NCBI GenBank assembly: GCA_016839845.1
Contig: JAEOTL010000143.1
Coordinates: forward strand, 1-8,083
From: Promethearchaeota archaeon
GTDB lineage: Archaea > Asgardarchaeota > Lokiarchaeia > Sigynarchaeales > SOKP01
Length of the DNA: 8,083 nucleotides
Direction of reading: 5' to 3'
This document shows positions 1 through 6,474 of the stretch, piece after piece. A program made the translations under genes and the position numbers. Each line of letters starts with the position of its first letter. Positions within the stretch are counted from its first letter, which is position 1. The notes below the pieces were generated by a model. It had not been told where the DNA came from, ran no database searches, and worked only from the letters and a program-made list of their open reading frames with translations.

Positions 1-465
1 TCCAGCAGAAAAAAGAAGTGTTAACTGGTCATACGGAATTCCTAACGAGTTTAGAACAGAAATCTCTCCATAAGCAACGCTAGCAAGCCCTGTAGCTGTG
101 TCACCTTGGCTTTGCTGTTCAAATGCAATTGCTAATACAGTATCTACACCTGGTAATCCAGAAGCAACAGAATAATATCCCGCTATAGCTACTGAACCCC
201 CTGTAGTACCCCCTGTTGTCACTCTTAATAATGGTTTATTTCTAGCACCCATCCAATCTGTCATCCACAATTCAGGAATGTTTGCCCCTTCAAACGCAGG
301 CATATTCCCATTCACAAACGCATCAATATCTTTAATGTCAACACTCGGAACTTTTTTTAAGCAGTCTTCGATCGCTTCACTTACTAATTCTGGCATGCTT
401 ACGTCAGAGCGTTTTGAAGCATGTTCACTAAAGCCTGCACTTGCAACACATACTTGTCTTCCCAT
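1..465 (-). CDS. Thiolase-family protein (SCP2-thiolase-like), partial, lacking the nucleophilic Cys
   Basis: The frame is open from an ATG at 465 to the window edge: 155 residues, the N-terminal part of a protein that in this family is usually about 380-390 residues. The start is set by a strong Shine-Dalgarno site 8 bases upstream. The N-terminal beta-strand (VCVASAGFSEH), the helix around residues 24-38 (MPELVSEAIEDCLKK) and the segment LLRVTTGGTTGGSVAIAG (79-96) match the thiolase N-terminal fold. In active thiolases the latter segment carries the acyl-accepting Cys (pattern E-x-A-C-A-S-G-G); here Gly86 falls at that place, so ordinary thiolysis through an acyl-enzyme is unlikely from this subunit. 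It is the third gene of an operon after a DUF35 protein and another thiolase-like protein, only 2 bases after the latter's stop. Inference: the two thiolase-like proteins may form a hetero-oligomer with DUF35. The C-terminal half is outside the window, so its remaining catalytic residues are unknown. Confidence 0.85.
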   Translation of the reverse strand, partial: MGRQVCVASAGFSEHASKRSDVSMPELVSEAIEDCLKKVPSVDIKDIDAFVNGNMPAFEGANIPELWMTDWMGARNKPLLRVTTGGTTGGSVAIAGYYSVASGLPGVDTVLAIAFEQQSQGDTATGLASVAYGEISVLNSLGIPYDQLTLLFSAG

Positions 466-467
466 TT

Positions 468-1610
468 TTAATTATCACCCTCCAATACATATAATATATT
501 ATTTTGAGCACACATTCCGATTTGACCCGAAGCAATTGCTTTATGGGCATCTTTGACTTGATAACCTTTTGCTTCTCCTCTAATCTGCTTAACAGCTTCA
601 ATTATTCTAATTATTCCTGTTGCACATAGGGGATTTCCTCCCAAAGCGCCTCCAGAAGGATTTATTGGAAGATCCCCCTCAAGATCAGCTTTAAAATTCG
701 CCCCTTTACCCTTCTCAGTAAGGCCTAAGGCTTCAATAAAAATTAATTCTTCATGCGCAAATGATTCAAATAATTCTGCTACATCAATTTGAGTCCTGGG
801 ATCATTAATACCAGCAGCTTCAAATGCAACTTTACTAGCTAATTCCATGGATTTGCTAACAGATAAATCTCGATCACCAAGATAATATGTTTCTTGATTA
901 TAACCAACACCAGTAATCCACACTGGATTATCTGTTATTTTTCTTGCTTGTTTTTCAGGAGCTAATAATAGTGCAGCAACACCATCACAAGGTTGAGCTA
1001 CCATTAATTCCGTTACAGGATCAGAATAAACTTCTGATTCTAATACATCAGTGACAGTAATATTAGGATTTTGTGCTTCAGCTAATGCTAAAGGATTTTT
1101 AGCAGCATTTTTTCGATTTTTTACAGCTGTTCTGGCAATATCTTCAGCACTTATTCCATATTTTTCCATGTATGCACGCATCTGGAAACCAGCAGAAGTA
1201 ACATCATTGACATAAGTATTTGGACGTTCCCATGTTGGATCTGTTTCATATAAGCGAGCGGAGTGATATGGAAACGCAGATGCCATACTCCCTCCCCATA
1301 CAACAGCTAATTTATGATTTCCCGATAAAACTCGCATTAATCCATATAAAACCGCATGGGCGCCATCCATTTCTACTTTTGATTCATCTGCTAAGTAACC
1401 TCCTCCAGGTTCAACAGTTAATGAATTTGAGATAGTACGTCCATCATAATAATCATTTGTGGCAGAAACAACTGTACTTATATCCTTCTTTTTCAATCCA
1501 GCATTATCTAAAGCACCCCGTACAGCCTCAAATACCATTTCATATCTACCGTAATTTGCATTAGAATATAATTTTACTTGATTATATCCTACTATTGCTA
1601 CTTTTTCCAT
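468..1610 (-). CDS. Thiolase-family protein (SCP2-thiolase/aldolase-like), complete, catalytic triad degenerate
   Basis: This is a 380-residue protein starting at the ATG at 1610. An earlier in-frame ATG at 1637 would overlap the DUF35 gene and has no ribosome site, whereas 1610 has GAGGTGAT at 6 bases. The length is typical of SCP2-type thiolases. Family landmarks in order: N-terminal strand MEKVAIVGYNQ (1-11); the nucleophile-loop region KVEMDGAHAVLYG (78-90); DPVTELMVAQPCDGVAALLL (197-216), the usual segment before the second half; VAELFESFAHEELIFIEALGL (277-297); NPSGGALGGNPLCATG (317-332); and GMCAQNN (365-371). Comparison with thiolase catalytic residues: the nucleophilic Cys is Gly83, the NEAF Asn is Phe281, the GHP His is Asn326, and only the C-terminal Cys (Cys367) remains. 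A normal thiolase mechanism is therefore doubtful. It may be a structural or CoA-binding partner of the second thiolase-like subunit, or an aldolase of the Ltp2 kind, which also works with a DUF35 partner. Substrate unknown. Confidence 0.88.
   Translation of the reverse strand: MEKVAIVGYNQVKLYSNANYGRYEMVFEAVRGALDNAGLKKKDISTVVSATNDYYDGRTISNSLTVEPGGGYLADESKVEMDGAHAVLYGLMRVLSGNHKLAVVWGGSMASAFPYHSARLYETDPTWERPNTYVNDVTSAGFQMRAYMEKYGISAEDIARTAVKNRKNAAKNPLALAEAQNPNITVTDVLESEVYSDPVTELMVAQPCDGVAALLLAPEKQARKITDNPVWITGVGYNQETYYLGDRDLSVSKSMELASKVAFEAAGINDPRTQIDVAELFESFAHEELIFIEALGLTEKGKGANFKADLEGDLPINPSGGALGGNPLCATGIIRIIEAVKQIRGEAKGYQVKDAHKAIASGQIGMCAQNNILYVLEGDN
474..483 (-). promoter_or_regulatory. Shine-Dalgarno site of the partial thiolase-family gene
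   Basis: On the minus strand this reads GGAGGGTGAT, close to the archaeal anti-SD complement GGAGGTGAT, with 8 bases to the ATG at 465. It lies inside the last codons (Glu-Gly-Asp) of the preceding thiolase-family gene, so the two genes are probably translationally coupled. Confidence 0.85.
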
Positions 1611-1616
1611 CTTTAT

Positions 1617-1624
1617 ATCACCTC
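1617..1624 (-). promoter_or_regulatory. Shine-Dalgarno site that fixes the start of the complete thiolase-family gene
   Basis: The minus strand reads GAGGTGAT, 6 bases before the ATG at 1610. Its first G is the last base of the DUF35 stop codon (TAG, 1626-1624). This supports start 1610 over the in-frame ATG at 1637 and suggests coupled translation. Confidence 0.85.
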
Positions 1625-2085
1625 TATACTTTGGCAAAACCCTTTATATCTGAAGGGTCTCCCTTTGTTTGTTCTTCCCATTCAACTCTAACTTTCATTC
1701 CTGTCTTCACTTCTCCAGGTTCAATATTTAATAGGCGATAAATTATTGATGTACTACTTCCATCTATCTGCACCATCCCAATAATTTGAGGTTTCTTGAC
1801 TCTTCGGCTAGATCTATCATTTATTTTGTAATAAGTTATTGTAAAATTCTTTAATATTCCAGTATTTGGTAAATCCACCCAGTTCTGATCTAAGGGAATC
1901 GTTTCGTTACATTTACCACATATTTTCCTTGGTGGAACAAAGACATCTCCACACTTGGGGCATTTATTTCCAATAATTTTCTTATTTTCAAAAGCATCAT
2001 AAAACTTATCCAAATATTGGCCAACACAAAAATCAAAATCAGCTTTTATAAGCCCCTTATTTGCAACAACTAATTTTTCAGTCAT
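1624..2085 (-). CDS. DUF35 zinc-ribbon/OB-fold acyl-CoA-binding protein, partner of thiolase-like proteins
   Basis: This 153-residue protein has the DUF35 layout: an N-terminal helical part (about 15-37, with DKFYDAFENKK), a rubredoxin-like zinc ribbon with two CxxC pairs (Cys42/Cys45 and Cys56/Cys59), then a beta-rich OB-fold (about 70-153, with GILKNFTITYY, PQIIGMVQIDG and TGMKVRVEWEE). In known systems DUF35 proteins bind next to thiolase-fold enzymes: in the archaeal acetoacetyl-CoA thiolase/HMG-CoA synthase complex, as BbsA with thiolase BbsB in benzylsuccinate degradation, and as the DUF35 domain of ChsH2 with the aldolase Ltp2. They help bind or channel CoA thioesters. Here it heads the operon, followed at 13 bases by the first thiolase-like gene. 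No HMG-CoA synthase is nearby, so a mevalonate role is not supported by context. The start ATG has no Shine-Dalgarno site, which fits a leaderless first cistron. Confidence 0.9.
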   Translation of the reverse strand: MTEKLVVANKGLIKADFDFCVGQYLDKFYDAFENKKIIGNKCPKCGDVFVPPRKICGKCNETIPLDQNWVDLPNTGILKNFTITYYKINDRSSRRVKKPQIIGMVQIDGSSTSIIYRLLNIEPGEVKTGMKVRVEWEEQTKGDPSDIKGFAKV

Positions 2086-2266
2086 GATATTTATTTTTTT
2101 GAATTTTAAATTATGTAATGATTAATATTGTGATTAGTAGTATTTATAATTTTAAAAAGGGCTAATTCCCTTTCTTTACTTTACAATATAATTATTCAAT
2201 AATTTTAAGAGAAATGAGCAATAATCCCATTCAAATAAATAAGTTAAATTTAAAGAGTTGACTTAA
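2086..2266. promoter_or_regulatory. Divergent intergenic control region
   Basis: These 181 bases lie between the starts of the minus-strand DUF35/thiolase operon and the plus-strand acyl-CoA dehydrogenase, so promoters for both must lie here. The stretch is very AT-rich. It contains a 15-base perfect palindrome at 2190-2204 (AATTATT-C-AATAATT), roughly in the middle of the spacer, where a regulator could act on both sides. I see no RNA gene or credible small ORF in it. Confidence 0.6.
2104..2113 (-). promoter_or_regulatory. Candidate TATA box for the DUF35-thiolase operon
   Basis: The minus strand reads TAATTTAAAA, centred about 23-24 bases before the ATG at 2085. That is near the spacing expected between an archaeal TATA box and a leaderless start. 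The surrounding sequence is so AT-rich that this assignment is weak. Confidence 0.3.
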
Positions 2267-3547
2267 ATGGCTATAAAAAAAGGAGAAGTACAATGTATTA
2301 ATGATGAGATACTTGAAAAGCTTTCATTAAAGAATCGATATAAGTTCTTAAATTTTAACCTTATGTCATATTTGCCAAAAGAACAATTAGAATTCCTTAA
2401 AAAAGCTCAAAAGTTCTTTGTGAGTTATGAAAAGAAGAATAATATAACTCATACCGAAGATTTTTATAAGTGGATTCCTGATATTGGACAAGAGGGTTTG
2501 GTTACACGAATGAATAAATTTGAGTTTCTAGATTTGAATTTTGAGCCCTATGGATTAACTGCTGAATTCATGAGAACTTTAGCTACTGACTTTTTTGATC
2601 CACAACTGACAATGGGTATGGGAGCTCATGTTTTAGCAATCAATCCACTGATAGTACATCAGGAAGATGTTGATATTCGCTTAAATGTATTAAAAGAATT
2701 AGTTACTGGGCAAAAAAACGGATGTATATGTATAACAGAACCTGAAAGAGGTTCTGACGCAGTTCATATGTTAACCACATGTGAGGAACAAGAAGATGGA
2801 AGTTTTATACTTAATGGGGAAAAAATATATCAAACCAATGGACCTAAGGCAGATTATGCAATAATTTATGCTGTTACTGAGAAGAATAGCGGAAATACAA
2901 TGGGACAATTCTTAGCTGACACGAGTTGGGACGGCTGGAATGTAGAAAGGATAAATGTTCCTTGGACACCTCGAATTTATCTTGGTAAAGAAACTTTATC
3001 AAATTTAAGAATTCCTCAAGATTATGTTTTGGGCAAACCAGGTCAAGGTAGAGAACATCTTTTTGAAGGCTTAAATTTAGAACGAATAGGAATTGTCATT
3101 TTAAACGCAGCAGAAGCTTGGAATGCTATAACCCATGCAGTAATTTATGCTAATATGAGAAAACAGTTTAATCAAGAGATTTTAAAATTCCAAGGAGTTG
3201 GATTTCCTTTAGCAGATTTATGGGCAGAAACTATGAACCTTACATTATCTACATTAAATATATGCCAAATGGTAGATAAAAAAATGGAACAATTTGGAGC
3301 TCTTCCTAAAGAATTCAGTTTAGCTTTAATGGCCACAGCAGCCCAATTAAAATCAATAAGTGCTAAATTAAGTCAAAAGACAGCTTACGAATGTGCAAAT
3401 CTTCTGGGTGGCGCCGGTGTGTGTGATAATACATTAATGCAGGATCTATTGGGAATAACTAGAATCCAGGAGATAGGAGGAGGTACCAGACAAATTCAGC
3501 AGCACATCATGAGTTTAACATTACGACAATTATTTAAATTACTTTGA
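2267..3547 (+). CDS. Acyl-CoA dehydrogenase (isovaleryl-type position of the catalytic base)
   Basis: This 426-residue flavoprotein should oxidise an acyl-CoA to the trans-2-enoyl-CoA, passing electrons from FAD to an electron-transfer flavoprotein (none is encoded in the window). Domains: a helical N-terminal domain (about 36-150, after an extra ~30-residue leader), a middle beta domain with ITEPERGSD (156-164) and FILNGEKIYQTNG (180-192), and a C-terminal helical domain with RKQFNQEILKFQG (298-310), LLGGAGVCDN (379-388) and IQEIGGGTRQIQQ (400-412). At the place of the MCAD-type catalytic Glu (YEGT) there is Gly405 (GGGT). Glu272 in LNLERIG lies where isovaleryl-CoA dehydrogenase carries its base (DLERL). 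This favours a branched or otherwise non-MCAD substrate, but does not prove it. The ATG at 2267 has no Shine-Dalgarno site; an internal Met33 at 2363 is a less likely alternative start. The gene is followed by a T11 tract and is divergent from the thiolase-like operon. Confidence 0.9.
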   Translation: MAIKKGEVQCINDEILEKLSLKNRYKFLNFNLMSYLPKEQLEFLKKAQKFFVSYEKKNNITHTEDFYKWIPDIGQEGLVTRMNKFEFLDLNFEPYGLTAEFMRTLATDFFDPQLTMGMGAHVLAINPLIVHQEDVDIRLNVLKELVTGQKNGCICITEPERGSDAVHMLTTCEEQEDGSFILNGEKIYQTNGPKADYAIIYAVTEKNSGNTMGQFLADTSWDGWNVERINVPWTPRIYLGKETLSNLRIPQDYVLGKPGQGREHLFEGLNLERIGIVILNAAEAWNAITHAVIYANMRKQFNQEILKFQGVGFPLADLWAETMNLTLSTLNICQMVDKKMEQFGALPKEFSLALMATAAQLKSISAKLSQKTAYECANLLGGAGVCDNTLMQDLLGITRIQEIGGGTRQIQQHIMSLTLRQLFKLL

Positions 3548-3565
3548 ATATCCTTCAATATTTTC

Positions 3566-3576
3566 TTTTTTTTTTT
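3566..3576 (+). terminator. Poly-T terminator after the acyl-CoA dehydrogenase gene
   Basis: An unbroken run of 11 T begins 18 bases after the stop codon, in a T/C-rich stretch that continues to about 3605. Archaeal RNA polymerase terminates at such tracts without needing a hairpin, and no clear stem precedes this one. Confidence 0.65.
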
Positions 3577-3686
3577 CATTATTTTCACATTTCTTCTCTT
3601 CAATTTAATCAATTCTTCATTAATAGACACTGATATACTATATGATGATGCGTTTCATTCAACTTGTTTTATAGAAAGGATATATA

Positions 3687-3724
3687 TCAATAATTTTTAT
3701 AAAAAAAATGTCAATTTTTATAAA
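3687..3724 (+). repeat. 12-base direct repeat / TATA-like pair upstream of the acyl-CoA ligase
   Basis: AATTTTTATAAA occurs exactly twice, at 3692-3703 and 3713-3724, offset by 21 bases (two DNA helical turns). Each copy is preceded by a TCAA element (3687 and 3711). The copies resemble archaeal TATA boxes (TTTATAAA), so they could be alternative promoters giving a leader of about 40-65 bases, or a tandem operator. High AT content makes chance repetition possible. Confidence 0.4.
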
Positions 3725-3756
3725 TATTTGTGTTTAAGTAATAAATTAATTGAAAT

Positions 3757-3767
3757 TATTTTAAAAA
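3757..3767 (+). promoter_or_regulatory. Candidate TATA box for leaderless acyl-CoA ligase mRNA
   Basis: TTATTTTAAAA is centred about 30 bases before the ATG at 3792, the distance expected if transcription starts at or just before the start codon. There is no Shine-Dalgarno site before this ATG. This candidate competes with the TATA-like pair at 3692-3724. Confidence 0.3.
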
Positions 3768-3791
3768 AAAATTTTAATTAAAGTGTTTAAG

Positions 3792-5513
3792 ATGAGTCAA
3801 CAAATGAGTGGAGAAAAAATTTGGTTAAAATCTTATGACAAACATGTACCTGCAACATTAACCTATCCAACAGAAGATTTGGGTACTATTCTAACCCAGA
3901 CTATGACTAAATATGCTGATCGAGTTGGGATTTATTTCATGGATCGAACCTTTCTTTTTGGAGAGATATTAGAATATTCACAGAAATTTGCAACATTCTT
4001 ACAGAAAAATGGTTTAGAAAGAGGAGATGTGGTGGCAATTTGTTTTCCTAATTCGCCTCAATACCTCTTTGCTGCTTATGGAACATATATGGCAGGAGGT
4101 ACTATTACAGGATGTTCTGCTTTATTGAGCCCAGAGGAAATGGCATATCAAATGAAGGATTCAGGTGCTAAATTTTTAGTTACTATGGATATTCTTCATG
4201 AAAAGGTTTTTTCAAAGATTTATGATCGTTTACCTGAAATGAAAGTGATTATACCATCAAATATATCAGAATTTATGGGTTTCGGTGGATTTAAAGTATT
4301 TATGGGAAAATTAATTAAAAAGATCCCTAAAGGTGAAATGATTCCGTGGCCAGGAAAAACTGTTATCCCCTTTCTTGAAGCTGTTGATATCGACATCGAT
4401 ATAAAGAAAGTGCCTATGGATCCTAAAAAAGATTTAGGATTAATTCAATACACAGGAGGTACTACTGGACTTCCAAAAGGAACTCAAGTGACACAATTCA
4501 ATTTAATAGCTAACATGGTACAATTTGATGTATGGCTTAATAGAGAAAAAGGTAAAGAAACAGTTCTTTCAGCATTTCCTTTCTTTCACATTGCGGGGTA
4601 TTTCATTAGTCTATTCTTGAATTATATAGGTGGTGCCCAAGTTTTAATAGCAAATCCAAGAGATACTGATCATATAATAGATGAAATTATTGATAAGAAA
4701 CCTTCTAGTTTTGGTAATGTACCAACTTTATTTTTAATGGTTCAAAATAATCCAAAGTCAAAAAAAATTCCCTCAGAAACATTAGATAACATACAACTAT
4801 ATGTAAGTGGAGCAGCTCCTTTTCCTCCTGAAGCAATAAGGGTTTTTGAGAAACAATTTCATTCTGAAAATAAATTTGTTGAGGTGTATGGAATGACTGA
4901 AACTTCACCTTTAGCTTCTGCTAATCCAATGTTTGGAGAGAAAAAGATTGGTACAGTAGGACTTCCTTTACCAGATACTGATGTTAAGCTAATTGATACA
5001 GAAACAGGTGCTGAGATAAAGGAGATTGGACAACCAGGTGAAATTTTGATAAAAGGACCCCAAGTAGTTAAGCAATATCATAATAAACCAGAAGCTACAG
5101 CGGTAACATTTGATAAAGAAGGGTATGTTCATACTGGTGATGTAGGTGTATTTGATGATGATGGATATCTTAAAATAGTAGATCGAACGAAGGATATGCT
5201 TATTGTTAGTGGGTTTAAAGTATATAGTGTTCATGTTGAAGAAGTGATGACTAAGCATCCTGATGTTCAAATCATCGCAATAATAGGAATTCCTAATCCA
5301 GATAGACCTGGCGCTGAAATTGTTAAAGCAGTGATTCAATTAAAAGAGGGTGTGGAAGAATCAGACGCTGTTAAAGAGAGTATCAAAAAGTATGCAGAAG
5401 AAAATCTTTCAAAATATGAAGTCCCTAAAATCTGGGAATTTAAGGAGGAACTTCCTCTCTCACTTGTAGGAAAAGTGTTAAAAAAGGCATTAAGAGAAGA
5501 AGAATCCAAATAA
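3792..5513 (+). CDS. AMP-forming acyl-CoA ligase (long-chain fatty acid-CoA ligase, FadD-like)
   Basis: This 573-residue member of the ANL superfamily activates a carboxylic acid with ATP to acyl-AMP and then the acyl-CoA, the entry step for the other enzymes here. All core motifs are present: P-loop A3 YTGGTTGLPKG (220-230), A5 YGMTETSP (366-373), A7 HTGD with Asp450, the hinge segment VDRTKDMLIVSGFK (463-476), and the C-terminal catalytic Lys561 in LSLVGKVLKKALR. AFPFFHIAGY (261-270) is the usual acyl-pocket entry. The A8 stretch reads VYSVHVEEV, where many relatives have the pattern YPxEVE; this is mild variation, not loss. Length and motifs fit medium- to long-chain acid ligases; chain length cannot be read from the sequence. 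The ATG at 3792 is preferred over an in-frame GTG at 3783; Met5 at 3804 is another possibility. No signal peptide or membrane helix is evident, so it is cytoplasmic or membrane-associated. Confidence 0.92.
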   Translation: MSQQMSGEKIWLKSYDKHVPATLTYPTEDLGTILTQTMTKYADRVGIYFMDRTFLFGEILEYSQKFATFLQKNGLERGDVVAICFPNSPQYLFAAYGTYMAGGTITGCSALLSPEEMAYQMKDSGAKFLVTMDILHEKVFSKIYDRLPEMKVIIPSNISEFMGFGGFKVFMGKLIKKIPKGEMIPWPGKTVIPFLEAVDIDIDIKKVPMDPKKDLGLIQYTGGTTGLPKGTQVTQFNLIANMVQFDVWLNREKGKETVLSAFPFFHIAGYFISLFLNYIGGAQVLIANPRDTDHIIDEIIDKKPSSFGNVPTLFLMVQNNPKSKKIPSETLDNIQLYVSGAAPFPPEAIRVFEKQFHSENKFVEVYGMTETSPLASANPMFGEKKIGTVGLPLPDTDVKLIDTETGAEIKEIGQPGEILIKGPQVVKQYHNKPEATAVTFDKEGYVHTGDVGVFDDDGYLKIVDRTKDMLIVSGFKVYSVHVEEVMTKHPDVQIIAIIGIPNPDRPGAEIVKAVIQLKEGVEESDAVKESIKKYAEENLSKYEVPKIWEFKEELPLSLVGKVLKKALREEESK

Positions 5514-5525
5514 TTATTAAATAAC

Positions 5526-5541
5526 TTTTTTTTATTTTTTT
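5526..5541 (+). terminator. Poly-T terminator after the acyl-CoA ligase gene
   Basis: T8-A-T7 begins 12 bases after the TAA stop. It resembles the T-tract after the acyl-CoA dehydrogenase gene and has no hairpin before it, as is usual for archaeal intrinsic termination. Confidence 0.6.
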
Positions 5542-5584
5542 CTTTAGACTAGCTTAAATTTAGTTATGAAAATGTAAAAATTCA

Positions 5585-5610
5585 AAAAATTTATTCAATA
5601 TTTTTTATAA
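5585..5610 (+). promoter_or_regulatory. Candidate promoter elements of the crotonase gene
   Basis: AAAATTTATT (5585-5594) is a weak TATA-like element centred about 29 bases before the ATG at 5619, fitting a leaderless start. It runs into TCAATATTTTTTATAA (5595-5610), which matches 15 of 16 bases of a sequence at 3687-3702 upstream of the acyl-CoA ligase. The latter's TATAA lies too close to the ATG to be this gene's own TATA box. No Shine-Dalgarno site is present. Confidence 0.3.
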
Positions 5611-5618
5611 TTTTAATT

Positions 5619-6434
5619 ATGCGAATAGAAGATTTTGAAGATGTCATTTATGAAAAGGAAGAAAATGGGATATGTACTGCTACGATTTCAAGACCAGAGG
5701 CAAGAAATGCAGTAACTTACATAAGTTTCTTGGAAATATACACTCTTTTAGAAGATATGGAAAATGATAAGAATGCTAGGGTACTTATTCTTACAGGAGA
5801 TCCCAGAGGAAACGCTTTCACATCTGGAGGATATTTTAAACCAGAAATGATGGAAGAAATGAGAAAATATCCCGAAATTGATCTCATGGATATCGCTCAA
5901 AAAAGAGTATGCATGAAATTTTGGAACTTTAATAAACCTGTTATTGTTGCAATAAATGGAATGGCTATTGGTGGAGGTATTACTATGCCTTTAGCAGGTG
6001 CAGATTTAATCTACATGGCAGAAGATGCCTGGCTTGGATTTTTTTTCTCTAAACGAGGAATAATTCCAGAATTTGGGTGCTCATTTCTTTTACCTTTACT
6101 AGTTGGTTTTCAAAAAGCAAAAGAAATATGCTATTTTGGAGAAAAAATTACTGCTCAGAAAGCTCTCGATCTTGGTCTCATAAATAAAGTCCTACCTCCA
6201 AAAGAATTAATCCCTTATGCAAGAGAACAAGCATTAAAATTAATACCACCGAAAGGTCCTAGTTTATCATTAAAGTTGATGAAAAAGACAATGCATGCAT
6301 ATTTTAGAGATATTTTAGAGAAAACCTTAGATCTAGAAAATAGAGGATTAAGAAAAACTTTTACTTCGAAAGATTTTAATGAATCCATGAAAGCTATTAA
6401 AGAAAAAAGAGATCCCGTGTTTATAGGACGTTAA
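5619..6434 (+). CDS. Crotonase-family enoyl-CoA hydratase/isomerase
   Basis: This 271-residue crotonase-fold protein is the usual length for a single-domain enoyl-CoA hydratase or isomerase. The oxyanion-hole segments are intact: NAFTSGGYF (65-73) and AINGMAIGGGITM (111-123). The CoA-binding core continues with GADLIYMAED (127-136), and the C-terminal part has KITAQKALDLGLINKV (176-191). The two glutamates of classical enoyl-CoA hydratase are absent: Thr122 is at the first place (after GGG) and Phe143 at the second (QPE in the rat enzyme). Glu151 in RGIIPEFGCSFLLPLLVG matches the position of the single catalytic Glu of Eci-type delta3,delta2-enoyl-CoA isomerases and of many bacterial relatives with PD/PE at this point. 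It may therefore shift double bonds, hydrate by a one-acid mechanism, or act on an unusual acyl-CoA. The gene is flanked by an acyl-CoA ligase and a CrtI-like flavoprotein on the same strand, probably as its own transcription unit. Confidence 0.9.
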   Translation: MRIEDFEDVIYEKEENGICTATISRPEARNAVTYISFLEIYTLLEDMENDKNARVLILTGDPRGNAFTSGGYFKPEMMEEMRKYPEIDLMDIAQKRVCMKFWNFNKPVIVAINGMAIGGGITMPLAGADLIYMAEDAWLGFFFSKRGIIPEFGCSFLLPLLVGFQKAKEICYFGEKITAQKALDLGLINKVLPPKELIPYAREQALKLIPPKGPSLSLKLMKKTMHAYFRDILEKTLDLENRGLRKTFTSKDFNESMKAIKEKRDPVFIGR

Positions 6435-6474
6435 TGAACTCTTGTGAATTAATATCTCCACTCGAGTGAATCTA

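Noticed and set aside
278..1435. Plus-strand open frames at 278-556 and 1220-1435
   Set aside because: They run antisense to the two thiolase-family genes, lack start signals, and give no recognisable protein.
1608..1637. Longer version of the thiolase-family gene starting at the ATG at 1637
   Set aside because: It overlaps the DUF35 gene by 14 bases, adds nine residues that do not fit the family's N-terminal strand, and has no ribosome site; the ATG at 1610 has a good one at proper spacing.
3640..3680. Tiny open frame (ATGATGCGTTTC... to TAG) in the spacer before the ligase gene
   Set aside because: It is about nine codons long, has no ribosome site and no sign of conservation that can be judged here.
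3783..3791. GTG start for the acyl-CoA ligase three codons before the ATG
   Set aside because: There is no supporting ribosome site and the ATG at 3792 is equally well placed; the three extra residues carry no information.
3548..3791. Possible tRNA, small RNA or riboswitch in the longest spacer
   Set aside because: The sequence is almost all A and T with no cloverleaf, no GC-rich stem and no recognisable aptamer core; only the T-tract and the TATA-like repeats stand out.
4705..5339. Minus-strand open frames at 4705-4908 and 4989-5339
   Set aside because: They lie wholly inside the acyl-CoA ligase gene, which has all its motifs in the plus frame; their translations are low-complexity and match nothing I recognise.
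6459..6468. Palindrome CACTCGAGTG after the crotonase gene
   Set aside because: It is only 10 bases, can form just a 3-bp stem with a 4-base loop, and no second copy was seen; it may add slightly to termination but is not supported as an operator.
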